Shown: positions 52,850 through 61,660, counted from the stretch's first letter. The stretch is 64,000 nt of DNA from Skermanella mucosa (GCF_016765655.2 NZ_CP086106.1:4672501-4736500); one strand, 5' to 3'. The notes: generated by a model not told the origin, from the letters alone. Program-made: numbers and translations.

Positions 52850-54718
52850 GTGGCTGAGGAATACGATATCGTCATCATCGGCAGCGGCGCCGGCGGGGCG
52901 CCGATCGCGTCGGAACTCGCCGCATTGCAGAATCGGTCATTGCGCATCCTGGTCCTGGAGAAAGGCCCGAAGCTGAGGACCCAGGAGGACAACCCGGCCG
53001 GCGGCTTCAGCGACTTCAAGCGGGACGAGATGCTGAACGCGGGGCCGGAAAAGCGGATCAACCAGGACGGCGTCGGCAACACCAACCGGCCCTTCTACTC
53101 CAGCCACATCGAACCCGACCTGAACGACGAGCCGCACCTGTGGTCGGGTCATGACGAACAGAATCCCCGCGTCACGGTAGAGGGCTACACCGCCCAGGTC
53201 GTCGGCGGCGGAACCCAGCTGTACGGTGCCGTTTCCCTTCGTTTCCCGGAGCGGGACTTCATGCTGGCGTCGGCCGACCGCCCCGCCGGGCTGCCGAACG
53301 ATCCCTACGCCGATCCCGACGTCGATATCCGGGACTGGCCCATCGGCTACGACGACCTGCTGCCCTACTATGAAAAGGCGGAGACGCTGGTCGGCATCAA
53401 CGGCACCGTCGACGACGTACAGACCGGGGCGCCCGCCCAGGAGAAGAAGTTCCCGAAGAACTGCTACCAGGCGCCGCTGTCCCCGAACCCGATCAGCCAG
53501 TTCGCCCTGAACGGGATGAAGAGCATAGGCGCCCAGGTCTATCGCACGCCGCTGGCCGTCATCACCGAAGCCCATGCCCCCAGCGGGCGGCCGGCGCCGG
53601 GATGGGTCAAGACGGGCTACGTCAACCGCTACGGCGACCCGCTGGGCTACAAGTCCAACACCTGGGTTTCGCTGCTTCGACCCGCGATGCGGACCCATCC
53701 CGGCCGGATCGACCTGCGGGCCAACTGCACCGTCACCCACCTGGAGGCCAGCGGCAAGCGCATCTCCAAGGTGCATTACCGCGACGCCAGCGGTTTCCCG
53801 AAAAGCGTCGGGGGAAAGATCGTGGTGGTCGCCTGCTCGGCGATCGAATCCGTTCGGCTGCTGATGCTGTCGGCGGAGGAGGACCCCACCGGCCTGGGCA
53901 AGCTCCTGCGCCACGAGGAGGACGGCACCCCCCTCGGCCGGTATTTCCTGACCCACTGCTTCGGCGGCGCGGAAGTCAGCATCCCCGACGGCCGGCGCTT
54001 CGACAAGACGCAGTCGCTGGACAGCGACTACGCGACGGACTGGACCAGCCGGTTCGACTTCCTGCGGGACAACAATCTGTGGGCCGGCGCCGCCATCTAC
54101 AACAACACGTCCGACCAGTCCCTGCCCGTCACCCTGGCGCGGACGGACGGTGCCAACGACCTCGATACCTGGTGGCAGGGCTTCGACAACGACCCCGCCA
54201 AGACCGGCGAGGGCATGCTCGGCTGGATGGATGCCGATTTCGGCACGCGGCTGAGCGTCAGCTTCATGGCCAACCAGGTTCCCTGGCGCAAGAACCGCAT
54301 CCGGCTGAGCGACGTGCGCGACAAGTGGAACCGCAAGAGCGCCTGGATCGTCAAGGACTGGCATCCCCATGACGGCCACGTGATGAACACCCTGGCCCGC
54401 GTGTGCGAGGACATCCTGCTGGCGGGAATTCCCGGAACCATGCGGGAAGGCACGGGCATCCCGTGGAACAGGGGCGTCATCGGCGAAGGCAGCGTCTACG
54501 GCCAGGGCGTCCGCATCGCGAACCACATCCTGGGCGGGGCGCGCTTCGGCACCGACCGCGCGACGTCGGTTCTGGATCCCGACTGCCGCGTCTGGGACAT
54601 CGACAATCTCTACGTCACCGACGGCTGCTTCATGCCGACATCGGGCGGCGCCAACCCGACGCTGACGATCCAGGCGAATTCGTTCCGCGTCGCGGACATT
54701 CTCAAGCAGGTGGTTTAA
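52850..54718 (+). CDS. GMC family oxidoreductase
   Basis: FAD-dependent sugar or alcohol oxidoreductase, 622 aa. FAD site EYDIVIIGSGAGGAPIASELA; GMC signatures TAQVVGGGTQLYGAVSLRF and NHILGGARFGTD (catalytic His region); C-terminal FMPTSGGANPTLTIQANSFR. No signal peptide. GTG start with AGGAGG that overlaps the upstream stop, so the pair is coupled. Pairing with a subunit-3-like protein suggests a gluconate-dehydrogenase-like complex, but no cytochrome c subunit gene is present. Confidence 0.92.
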   Translation: MAEEYDIVIIGSGAGGAPIASELAALQNRSLRILVLEKGPKLRTQEDNPAGGFSDFKRDEMLNAGPEKRINQDGVGNTNRPFYSSHIEPDLNDEPHLWSGHDEQNPRVTVEGYTAQVVGGGTQLYGAVSLRFPERDFMLASADRPAGLPNDPYADPDVDIRDWPIGYDDLLPYYEKAETLVGINGTVDDVQTGAPAQEKKFPKNCYQAPLSPNPISQFALNGMKSIGAQVYRTPLAVITEAHAPSGRPAPGWVKTGYVNRYGDPLGYKSNTWVSLLRPAMRTHPGRIDLRANCTVTHLEASGKRISKVHYRDASGFPKSVGGKIVVVACSAIESVRLLMLSAEEDPTGLGKLLRHEEDGTPLGRYFLTHCFGGAEVSIPDGRRFDKTQSLDSDYATDWTSRFDFLRDNNLWAGAAIYNNTSDQSLPVTLARTDGANDLDTWWQGFDNDPAKTGEGMLGWMDADFGTRLSVSFMANQVPWRKNRIRLSDVRDKWNRKSAWIVKDWHPHDGHVMNTLARVCEDILLAGIPGTMREGTGIPWNRGVIGEGSVYGQGVRIANHILGGARFGTDRATSVLDPDCRVWDIDNLYVTDGCFMPTSGGANPTLTIQANSFRVADILKQVV

Positions 54719-54741
54719 CCAGGGCGGAACGAGGAACAGCC

Positions 54742-55920
54742 ATGGATTTCCGGTTCCAGGACATCTTCAACACTGTGGACGCGAGCGTCTTCCAGGTCGT
54801 GTTCTTTCCCGACCGCATCTATCACGACCAGTACCTAAACGCGACCCGGTCCGAACGCTACCGTTACAATGTGCAGGAGGTCCGCACCAAGGCGGAGATC
54901 ACCGTCCTGAAGGGCGAGGTCTACAAGGATTCGGTGCGCTACACCAACTTCCTGCGGGTCGAGTACCGCTCGGCCCGGCTGGTCGAGGCGATGCGGGTGA
55001 AGGGGCGGCTGGGCGGTTCGGCGGTCCGGGCGCGCATCCGCCTGTGGCTCGATCCCGAGCAGCGCGACCTGAGCCAGGCCCAGTTCCTGAACCAGGACGA
55101 TCCGATCATCCGGCTCTACTATTGCCCCTGGGTGGACGCCTATCAGGTCGAACTGTGGAACACGCTGGAACCCGGCGAGGGCGACCATCACGACATCGAG
55201 GTGCTGACCCAGATGGGCCGCAACGGCGCCATCACCAAGATCCCCAAGCTGTCGGCGAAGATGGCGGACATGAAGCTGATCCGAGAGGTCGACCTGGAGT
55301 TCCTGGAGGACGACGTCACCGAGACCTCCGGCTACTTCCTGCCGGACGCCGAGGTGGCGAAGGACAATTTCTATTTCCGCAACCTTCAGGTCCCGAACAC
55401 GAACGACCCCAGCAGCGACAGGAACACGATCCAGAAAGGGACCTACACCCTGGACTTCCGCCGGGGCTTCTTCATCCCGGACATAAAGAAGGTGGCGCCG
55501 GTCCGCTACCGCAACGCCATGATGTCCGCCGGCAACCCGGACGCAAGGGACGCCAACATCCTGGAGATGCGGTGGCTGCTCCAGGACGAGTTCTCCTCCT
55601 CCATGGTCTTCTTCCACGAGGTGGCGGTGCCGCCCGGCGTGGTGGAAGGCACGCACCAGCATATCGGCAGCGAGGAGCTCTACTTCGTCTACGAGGGCGA
55701 AGGCATCGCCTACATGGGCGCCGCCGACCATCCCCAGCTTCCGAATGTCCACCCGGTCGAGGACCGCCATGTGTTCGGGCTCGATCCCAAGCCGGTGCGG
55801 CCGCTCGACGTCAGGGCCGGCTCGGTGATCTTCACCAAGAGCGGCGGCATCCACGGCATCAAGAACACCCACCCGACCGATACCTTGCGGTTCGTCGCAT
55901 TCCTCTACCAGAGCGCCTGA
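54742..55920 (+). CDS. Cupin-domain protein A of the GMC locus
   Basis: 392 aa, GAGGAA site before the ATG. The N-terminal about 230 residues form a domain I do not recognise (RYTNFLRVEYRSARLVEAMR, IRLYYCPWVDAYQVELW). The C-terminal third is a cupin with metal ligands in GTHQHIGSEELYFVYEGEG and GGIHGIKNTHPTD. By eye it aligns along its length with the next gene product. Likely a metal-dependent isomerase, epimerase or dioxygenase, or a sugar-binding sensor; not determined. No signal peptide. Confidence 0.75.
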   Translation: MDFRFQDIFNTVDASVFQVVFFPDRIYHDQYLNATRSERYRYNVQEVRTKAEITVLKGEVYKDSVRYTNFLRVEYRSARLVEAMRVKGRLGGSAVRARIRLWLDPEQRDLSQAQFLNQDDPIIRLYYCPWVDAYQVELWNTLEPGEGDHHDIEVLTQMGRNGAITKIPKLSAKMADMKLIREVDLEFLEDDVTETSGYFLPDAEVAKDNFYFRNLQVPNTNDPSSDRNTIQKGTYTLDFRRGFFIPDIKKVAPVRYRNAMMSAGNPDARDANILEMRWLLQDEFSSSMVFFHEVAVPPGVVEGTHQHIGSEELYFVYEGEGIAYMGAADHPQLPNVHPVEDRHVFGLDPKPVRPLDVRAGSVIFTKSGGIHGIKNTHPTDTLRFVAFLYQSA

Positions 55921-55959
55921 ACAAGAGCCCCCGAACAAGAGCCCCCGAACAAGAGCACA
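55918..55959. repeat. Three tandem 14-bp repeats between cupin genes
   Basis: Unit CGAACAAGAGCCCC in three copies (55918-55931, 55932-55945, 55946-55959); the first begins with T and overlaps the stop codon of cupin A, and the last differs near its end. Typical slippage product; it sets the spacing between the two genes. Confidence 0.85.
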
Positions 55960-55972
55960 GCCCCGGCACAGG

Positions 55973-57352
55973 ATGACTTCCATGCAGATTATCGAAGCCG
56001 AGATCGTGAACAACATCGCGGTGCCTCCGGAACGGGGTCCCGACTACCAGGACCGGAACCCGATCCTGAGGATGATGGACACTTGGGCGAAGGCGGAGCT
56101 TGCGGCCGACCGCGAGCATTACGATGCCGGCAGCCTCGACTTCCTGTTCCCGTTCAAGGACCTGGCGCTCTACGGCCCGAGGCCGCCGAACTCGACCCTG
56201 CTCGACCCGCGGAGGCAAGACGAGAAGCAGGACTTCCAGAAACAGAACGTCGCCGATTTCAATCTGGAGGATTGCTGGCTCGCCCGCGGCTATGCCAGCG
56301 CCGATCCGTGGGAGGGAAGCTTCCTCAAGCTCTCCTACTCCGCCAGCCCCTTCACGCGGCTGGCCGTGAAGGCGGCCGAGGCGGGCTCGCCGCTCAAATC
56401 CAACATCCGCGCCTGGATCAAGGTCGGCGGCAATGCCACGCCGGTTCCCGTCATGCTGCCCTACAACCCGCGTACCGACCGATACGAGGTCGAGATCTGG
56501 GCCTATACCGGCCGCGACCTGCGAGACCGCCTGGGCGACAAAGGCCGCGCCGCGTTCGATCTCGGGGCGATCATCGCCGACGCCACCATCGTCCGCGGCG
56601 AGCGCTCGGCCTTCCACGGGCCGGCCGTCAGCGGGGAGCGCGACCAGGCGAACCGGGCGATCGCCCAGACCAACGATCCCTCCCCGGTCGACATGATCCA
56701 GCGCGCGACCGACCACACCCTGCATCCGGTGCTTCCGGTGACGGTCGAGGTCGCCTGGGCGAACGACTCCCTTCAGGTCTGGGACAACAACGGCGGCAAC
56801 AATTACACCTACAAGTTCAACATGCTGTTCCGCGGGTGGCGGAACTACCTCCAGGTCGGGCAGAGCCGGCATCCCCACGGCGGCGTCGGCTTCCTGGAAT
56901 ACCGCAATCTGCTGTCCAACTATTTCTCCCTGGAGGACCGGCGCAGATCGGTTCTCGGCAACCGCTGGGAGCCGGAACTGGGCCGCGAGCTGAACTCCTG
57001 GAACTTCGGCGCCGACGCCTGGGACGGCCGGCAGGCGGCGGGACCCAAGCCCGCCGGCCCGAAGCTGGAGCGCTTCATGGCCGTCGACTACATGGACCTG
57101 CACCTGCTCAACAGCCGGTGCGGCATCGGCATCCACCGTCACCGCGACAATCAGGAAGTGTTCCTTCTGATGGAAGGCAGCGCGCTGATGCTGGTGGGCG
57201 ACTGGTGCAAGTTCCCCGACCGGGAACGGGCGTTCGAGCTGCGCCAGATGGAGGCGGGCGACCTCACCATCTGCAAGACCGGCCAGTTGCACGCCCTGTA
57301 CAACCATACGGACGAGCAGATCAAGCTGTTCATGTTCGGGGGGTACGACTGA
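55973..57352 (+). CDS. Cupin-domain protein B of the GMC locus
   Basis: 459 aa. N-terminal about 340 residues unrecognised, with EGSFLKLSYSASPFTRLAVK and VMLPYNPRTDRYEVEIWAY that parallel segments of protein A. C-terminal cupin: HLLNSRCGIGIHRHRDNQEV, VFLLMEGSALMLVGDW and MEAGDLTICKTGQLHALYNH, with His/His/Glu and His ligands in place. Start ATG 55973 has AGG only 3 nt upstream; ATG 55982 is an alternative. Ends 4 bp before the GH13 gene. Function unknown. Confidence 0.75.
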   Translation: MTSMQIIEAEIVNNIAVPPERGPDYQDRNPILRMMDTWAKAELAADREHYDAGSLDFLFPFKDLALYGPRPPNSTLLDPRRQDEKQDFQKQNVADFNLEDCWLARGYASADPWEGSFLKLSYSASPFTRLAVKAAEAGSPLKSNIRAWIKVGGNATPVPVMLPYNPRTDRYEVEIWAYTGRDLRDRLGDKGRAAFDLGAIIADATIVRGERSAFHGPAVSGERDQANRAIAQTNDPSPVDMIQRATDHTLHPVLPVTVEVAWANDSLQVWDNNGGNNYTYKFNMLFRGWRNYLQVGQSRHPHGGVGFLEYRNLLSNYFSLEDRRRSVLGNRWEPELGRELNSWNFGADAWDGRQAAGPKPAGPKLERFMAVDYMDLHLLNSRCGIGIHRHRDNQEVFLLMEGSALMLVGDWCKFPDRERAFELRQMEAGDLTICKTGQLHALYNHTDEQIKLFMFGGYD

Positions 57353-57356
57353 TCCG

Positions 57357-59291
57357 ATGCCCGCATCCCAGCAGCACATCACGCCGGCGACGCCCATGGG
57401 GGCGAACCTGGTCCAGGACGGCGCCACGTTCCGCGTCTGGGCGCCGCGCGCGAGGCAGGTCCATATCTGCGGCGACTTCAACGGCTGGGCCCGGGACGAG
57501 TCATCGCTCCTGGTGAGGCACGGCGACGGCCGCTGGACCGGGTTCGTGCCGAACGCGCGGGAGGGCGACAAGTACAAATTCTACGTCACCGGCGACGGCA
57601 CCGAAGGTTTCAAGCGCGATCCCTACGCCCGCGAGTTGACGGTCGCCTGGCCCAACCCCGACTGCATCCTCCGCTCGGCCGGCAGCTTCCCCTGGCAGGA
57701 CTGGAGCTGGCGCACGCCGGATTTCCGCGACCTGATCATCTACCAGCTCCATATCGGGACCTGGTACGGACCGGACCGCCCGAACCGCGTCGCGAAGTTC
57801 CTCGACGTCCTGGACCGGGTGGAATATCTCGCGGACCTGGGCATCAACGCGATCGAGCCGCTGCCGATCGTCGAATACAGCACCTCCCGCAGCATGGGCT
57901 ACAACGGCTCCGACCTGTTCTCGCCGGAAATGGACTACCAAGTCCCGGACGGCGAACTCGACCGCTATCTTGCCCTGGCGAACCGGCTCCTTGCCCAGAA
58001 GGGCAAGGCGCCGCTGACCCGCGCCGTGCTCGCCGTCGGGATCAACCAGTTCAAGGCGCTGGTGGATATCTGCCACCACTACGGCATCGCGGTCCTGCTC
58101 GACGTGGTCTACAACCATGCGTCCGGCGATGTCAGGTCCCAGCCGGAATCGATCTATTTCTTCGACCGCGCCGCCGGCACGGACCCCAATGACAGCCTCT
58201 ATTTCACGGAGCAGGACCATACCGGCCCGGTCTTCGCCTTCTGGAAAGGCGACGTGCGCCAGTTCCTGATCGACAATGCCCGGTTCTTCCTCGACGAATA
58301 CCATGTGGACGGTTTCCGCTACGACCAGGTGACCGTGATCGACCGGCAGAATGCCGGCTCCGGCTGGCTGTTCTGCCAGCACCTGAACGAAACGCTCACC
58401 CATCAGGACCCTTCCGCCATCAACATCGCGGAATATTGGGGGCCGGACCCCGCGGTCGTCCGCCCGCAGGACCAGGGCGGCGCCGGCTTCCATGCCAACT
58501 GGCACGACGGGCTGCGCACCGCGATCCGCGGCGTCATCCAGCAGGCGGCCGGCGGCCGGGATGCCTTCGTGGACTGGCAGCCGGTCGTGGACCAGCTCCG
58601 CGCGCCCGGTTTCCGGGACGCCTGGCGCGCCGTCCAGTACGTCGAGAGCCACGACGAGGTCTACCGCGACCGCAACGCCCGCATCCCCTCCCTCGCCGTC
58701 GGCGGCGGCCGGCAGACCCGCACCTGGTACGCGACCAGCCGGTCGCGGGTGGCGACCGGCCTCGTCCTGACCGCCCCCGGCATCCCCATGCTCTTCATGG
58801 GCCAGGAGTTCTACGAGGACAAGCGCTGGGCCGACGACCCGCCGAACCACCGCGACGCGCTCCTCTTCTGGGACGGCCTGGGCAACGACAGGACCATGAT
58901 CGACTTCCACCGGTTCACCCGCGAACTGGCATGGCTGCGCCGGAAACACCCCGCCCTGCGGGGCGAAGGGGTCCGCACCGTCTCCATGGAGAACGGCCCC
59001 CGCGTGCTGGTCTTCCAGCGATGGGTGGAGGGCGTCGGCCGCGACGTGATGGTGGTGGCGAGCCTGAACGAGTCGACCCAGTACGGCTACAGGATCCCGA
59101 TGCCGGCCCCCGCCCGGTGGTTCGAGGTCTTCAACAGCGACCTCTACGAGGCCTGGGTGAACCCGAACGCCGCCGGCAACGGCGGTTCCGTCCTGGCCGA
59201 CGGCCCCGGCCTGAACGGCCTGCCCTGCTCGGCCGCCATCACGGTCCCGGCCAACGCCATCCTCGTGTTCGCCCGCGACCTGGGAGATTGA
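57357..59291 (+). CDS. GH13 alpha-glucan enzyme with CBM48 (branching-enzyme/trehalohydrolase-like)
   Basis: 644 aa. N-terminal CBM48 (GATFRVWAPRARQVHICGDF to about residue 100), then the GH13 barrel. Catalytic residues visible: nucleophile Asp in VDGFRYDQVTV, acid/base Glu in INIAEYWG, third Asp in VESHDEV; region I is VVYNHASGD. A C-terminal beta domain ends in VPANAILVFARDLGD. Layout fits branching enzymes and malto-oligosyltrehalose trehalohydrolases, but no treY/treZ or glg genes are adjacent. No signal peptide, so intracellular glucan or maltooligosaccharide is the likely substrate. Confidence 0.87.
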   Translation: MPASQQHITPATPMGANLVQDGATFRVWAPRARQVHICGDFNGWARDESSLLVRHGDGRWTGFVPNAREGDKYKFYVTGDGTEGFKRDPYARELTVAWPNPDCILRSAGSFPWQDWSWRTPDFRDLIIYQLHIGTWYGPDRPNRVAKFLDVLDRVEYLADLGINAIEPLPIVEYSTSRSMGYNGSDLFSPEMDYQVPDGELDRYLALANRLLAQKGKAPLTRAVLAVGINQFKALVDICHHYGIAVLLDVVYNHASGDVRSQPESIYFFDRAAGTDPNDSLYFTEQDHTGPVFAFWKGDVRQFLIDNARFFLDEYHVDGFRYDQVTVIDRQNAGSGWLFCQHLNETLTHQDPSAINIAEYWGPDPAVVRPQDQGGAGFHANWHDGLRTAIRGVIQQAAGGRDAFVDWQPVVDQLRAPGFRDAWRAVQYVESHDEVYRDRNARIPSLAVGGGRQTRTWYATSRSRVATGLVLTAPGIPMLFMGQEFYEDKRWADDPPNHRDALLFWDGLGNDRTMIDFHRFTRELAWLRRKHPALRGEGVRTVSMENGPRVLVFQRWVEGVGRDVMVVASLNESTQYGYRIPMPAPARWFEVFNSDLYEAWVNPNAAGNGGSVLADGPGLNGLPCSAAITVPANAILVFARDLGD

Positions 59292-59319
59292 GCGGAGAAA
59301 GCTCCCGTTTCGACAGGAC

Positions 59320-59416
59320 GGACTTGGAAGTACAAAGCACGGGTAGCAACACCCCTTTTCTTCATGACCGGGCTTGACCCGGTCATCCACGCGCGAACTA
59401 CATTGCGCCGTCTTGC
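59320..59416. repeat. Intergenic repeat A, intact copy
   Basis: About 97 bp that recurs upstream of the Rpn gene in direct orientation. It includes the perfect hairpin TGACCGGG-CTTGA-CCCGGTCA at 59365-59385. Shared segments include ACACCCCTT, TCATGAC, GGGCTTGACCC and CCACGCGCGAACTACAT. This copy represents the uninterrupted form of the other one. Confidence 0.8.
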
Positions 59417-59530
59417 ACCTGGATGTGTTCCTGTTCCGGCCTTGACATCTGGTTCCAGGCGTTGGGCCAAGGTCCAACGCATCGCAGGACATGAGGTGGG
59501 GAAATCGTCCGTTCCGGCCGGAGAACCGGG

Positions 59531-60520
59531 TCACTCGCCGGGGCGGAGGAGGCCGGGGAAGACGTCGCTCGGCGCTTGGGCGTCCATCAGTCGATCCATG
59601 TAAGCGTCGTGTTGTTCCGGCGTTGCGGTATCGATCAACCGTTCCACATCTGCCGGCAGGGCGCCGAAGCGGCGGGTGAACTGGCGCTTGAGCAGGGCGG
59701 CCCTGCCCTTGGCCTCGCCCCTGGCTTCGCCCTTGGCTTCGCCCTTGGCGATGAGTTCCTGTTCCCACTTCTTGATGCGTTCCGCCAGCATGCCCTGAAC
59801 CTCCTCGATATCCATCGGCACCGTTGCGGCCTGCGGGCCGCCGACCAGCCCCGCGACCGCGTGCGCCACTACATCGCCGAACGCCAGCCGCAGCGTCGCG
59901 TGGCCCGGATGCTCGGCGAACCAAGCCACCGCCTGCCGAACCAGGCCGGGCAGGTCCTCGGGCCGGTCGCAGATCTCGATCCGGAACAGCAGCGCCACCA
60001 GGCTGTCGTGCCGGGCCAGATCCTCGGCGCGCAGCCGTCCCTCGTCGATCAGATGATAGCGGACCTGCGGCTGCCAAGGCCAGAGCGGCGAGTCCTCCGG
60101 CAGGGCCACGAGGTCAGTCGTGTCGGTGGGGCAGTTCCAGCGGGCCTCGCCGGCATAGAGCACGATCGGCAGCAGCGGAGGCAGCCGGCCGCCCGGGGCC
60201 AGGGCGCGCCCGTCGATGATCTGCTGCCAGAGCAGGCCGGAATAGACCTGCACCCGCACCGGCATGAACCGCTCCGGGGTCGATTGGAACTCCAGCATCA
60301 GGTAGATGTGGACCATCTCGCCGGCCAGCGTCGGCACGCGCCAGATCACGTCGCCCTCGCGCCGGTCGCCCCAGGCGGCGTGGAACTTGGCGTTGACCCG
60401 TTCCAGCCGGGAGAAGTCCAGCAGGGCGGCGATCCCGGCGGGCAGGAAGCCGCGCACGAGCTGCTCGATCATCACCGGGTCGGAGAACAGGCGGTGGTAC
60501 AGGGAGTCGGAGGCTTGCAT
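59531..60520 (-). CDS. Rpn family recombination-promoting nuclease / putative transposase
   Basis: 329 aa from ATG 60520 (MQASDSLYHRLFSDPVMIEQ). The N-terminal YHRLFSDPVMIEQLVRGFLP and the PD-(D/E)XK-type segment MVHIYLMLEFQSTPERFMPV are typical of Rpn (YhgA-like) nucleases. A hydrophilic run of GEAKGEARGEAKGRA near residue 260 is encoded by near-identical 12-bp repeats (59706-59750). The last 60 residues (LLKRQFTRRFGALP) match DUF4351. Members cut DNA and promote recombination, and are common in repeat-rich regions such as this one. Confidence 0.87.
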   Translation of the reverse strand: MQASDSLYHRLFSDPVMIEQLVRGFLPAGIAALLDFSRLERVNAKFHAAWGDRREGDVIWRVPTLAGEMVHIYLMLEFQSTPERFMPVRVQVYSGLLWQQIIDGRALAPGGRLPPLLPIVLYAGEARWNCPTDTTDLVALPEDSPLWPWQPQVRYHLIDEGRLRAEDLARHDSLVALLFRIEICDRPEDLPGLVRQAVAWFAEHPGHATLRLAFGDVVAHAVAGLVGGPQAATVPMDIEEVQGMLAERIKKWEQELIAKGEAKGEARGEAKGRAALLKRQFTRRFGALPADVERLIDTATPEQHDAYMDRLMDAQAPSDVFPGLLRPGE

Positions 60521-60694
60521 GGTCGCGGGCGCCGGTCGGGTGATGGTCGCGCGAACAGCAGCATACTCCCGCAACCATCGGCAAGCCCCGGCAGGTCGCT
60601 GCGACCTTCTGACCCGATCAATTCGTCCCACGGCGCGGTGTGGGAGCACCGGCCCCGAAACAACCGGCATCGGAGCGGCACAGCAATCGATCCA

Positions 60695-60754
60695 AACCTG
60701 AAAGTATAAGGCACGGTCAAAAACACCCCTTCTCATCATGACTGGGCTTGACCC
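60695..60754. repeat. Intergenic repeat A, second copy, left part
   Basis: Matches the left and middle of the copy at 59320-59416. It is cut at GGGCTTGACCC (60744-60754), which is repeated on the far side of the MITE at 60984-60994; the right part of repeat A continues to 61030. Confidence 0.8.
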
Positions 60755-60983
60755 ACGGCTGTCCGGCCCGTTGTTTGCGTACTCCGCAAAAGGATTGGTC
60801 TCGGGAAGAATTGCTCCGTTTTCGTCATGGCCGGACTTGATCCGGCCATCGTCCGCGGGAAGCATCGATGCCTCCGTGCCTTGCGATCCGCGGGTCAAGC
60901 CCGCGGATGACGAACCGAAGGAGAGAATGATCGCCTAGAATGTCCTCAATGGTTGATTAGCAAATGCCGTGCCGGACAGCCGT
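60755..60983 (-). mobile_element. MITE-like element, copy 1 (229 bp)
   Basis: Non-coding element with perfect 13-bp terminal inverted repeats ACGGCTGTCCGGC (60755-60767) and GCCGGACAGCCGT (60971-60983), flanked by an exact 11-bp direct duplication GGGCTTGACCC. Its reverse complement aligns end to end with copy 2. It carries an internal palindrome around CCGCGGGTCAAGCCCGCGG. No transposase inside, so a partner enzyme elsewhere is needed. The long target duplication would fit an IS4-like transposase (inference). Confidence 0.85.
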
Positions 60984-61030
60984 GGGCTTGACCCGGTCAT
61001 CCACGCGCGAACTACATCGCGTCGCCTTGC
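60984..61030. repeat. Intergenic repeat A, second copy, right part
   Basis: 47 bp matching 59370-59416 with about four mismatches. Begins with the 11-bp target duplication left by the MITE. Confidence 0.8.
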
Positions 61031-61045
61031 GCATGAAAGTACCGA

Positions 61046-61660
61046 TCAAATAGCGGCACCGGACATGATCCGATGCCTGAGCATTTCTCCCCGCCAAAAA
61101 TGCCCCGGCCCCCTCCGGCCCCTCAGCGGCGCTGCACCCTCACCGGCGGGGCAAGGGCCAGCAGGATCATGCAACAGCGTTCCGGCATCCCCGCCCCAGG
61201 TTCCGGCGACAGCGGAACCGTCAAAGCCGGCACGGGAAAGTCCATGCGCCCCGGGCGGGGAATGCGCGACCGCGCCGGGCATTGCCCCCGGGCGGTGCGG
61301 CACACCAGCATGCCCAACGCGCGCCCGGGAGGCGTCCGGCCAACCGGAGCCGTGGAACCCCGGCGGAAGGTCGAGCAGCGCCGCCGCCCCGGGCGTGATG
61401 GCCCGGCACAGCGGCGGGCGCAGGCCGGGGCGGTGGAGGATCAGGGCCAGCCCGGCGCGCAATGGCGTCCGGAGATGATCGGTCAGTTCGGACCAGCGCG
61501 CCGGGCGGGACTCCTCTCGGTTCCAGGTCCGGCGCCATAGGTCCAGGATCTCGTCCAGGTCGGGGTTCCCCGCCGTCCAGGGATGGCCGGGGCGATGCCA
61601 CGCCACCGGGAGCATGCCGTCCGCCCGCGTTCCGCCCGCCTCCCCCACGGAGGCGGTCAT
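61046..61660 (-). CDS. Hypothetical protein of a two-gene unit
   Basis: 204 aa. The first about 100 residues look like a real fold (DLDEILDLWRRTWNREESRP, then LTDHLRTPLRAGLALILHRP). The second half is rich in Gly, Pro, Ala and Arg and may reflect a frameshift or weak selection. ATG overlaps the upstream small gene's stop by 4 bp. No family recognised; the pair may belong to a phage-derived remnant, given the terminase-like gene 1.7 kb away. Confidence 0.5.
   Translation of the reverse strand: MTASVGEAGGTRADGMLPVAWHRPGHPWTAGNPDLDEILDLWRRTWNREESRPARWSELTDHLRTPLRAGLALILHRPGLRPPLCRAITPGAAALLDLPPGFHGSGWPDASRARVGHAGVPHRPGAMPGAVAHSPPGAHGLSRAGFDGSAVAGTWGGDAGTLLHDPAGPCPAGEGAAPLRGRRGPGHFWRGEMLRHRIMSGAAI

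Noticed and set aside
60820-60930. Palindromic CCGCGGGTCAAGCCCGCGG sequence as an independent REP element
   Set aside because: It is an internal part of the 229-bp MITE and recurs in the second copy at the matching position.
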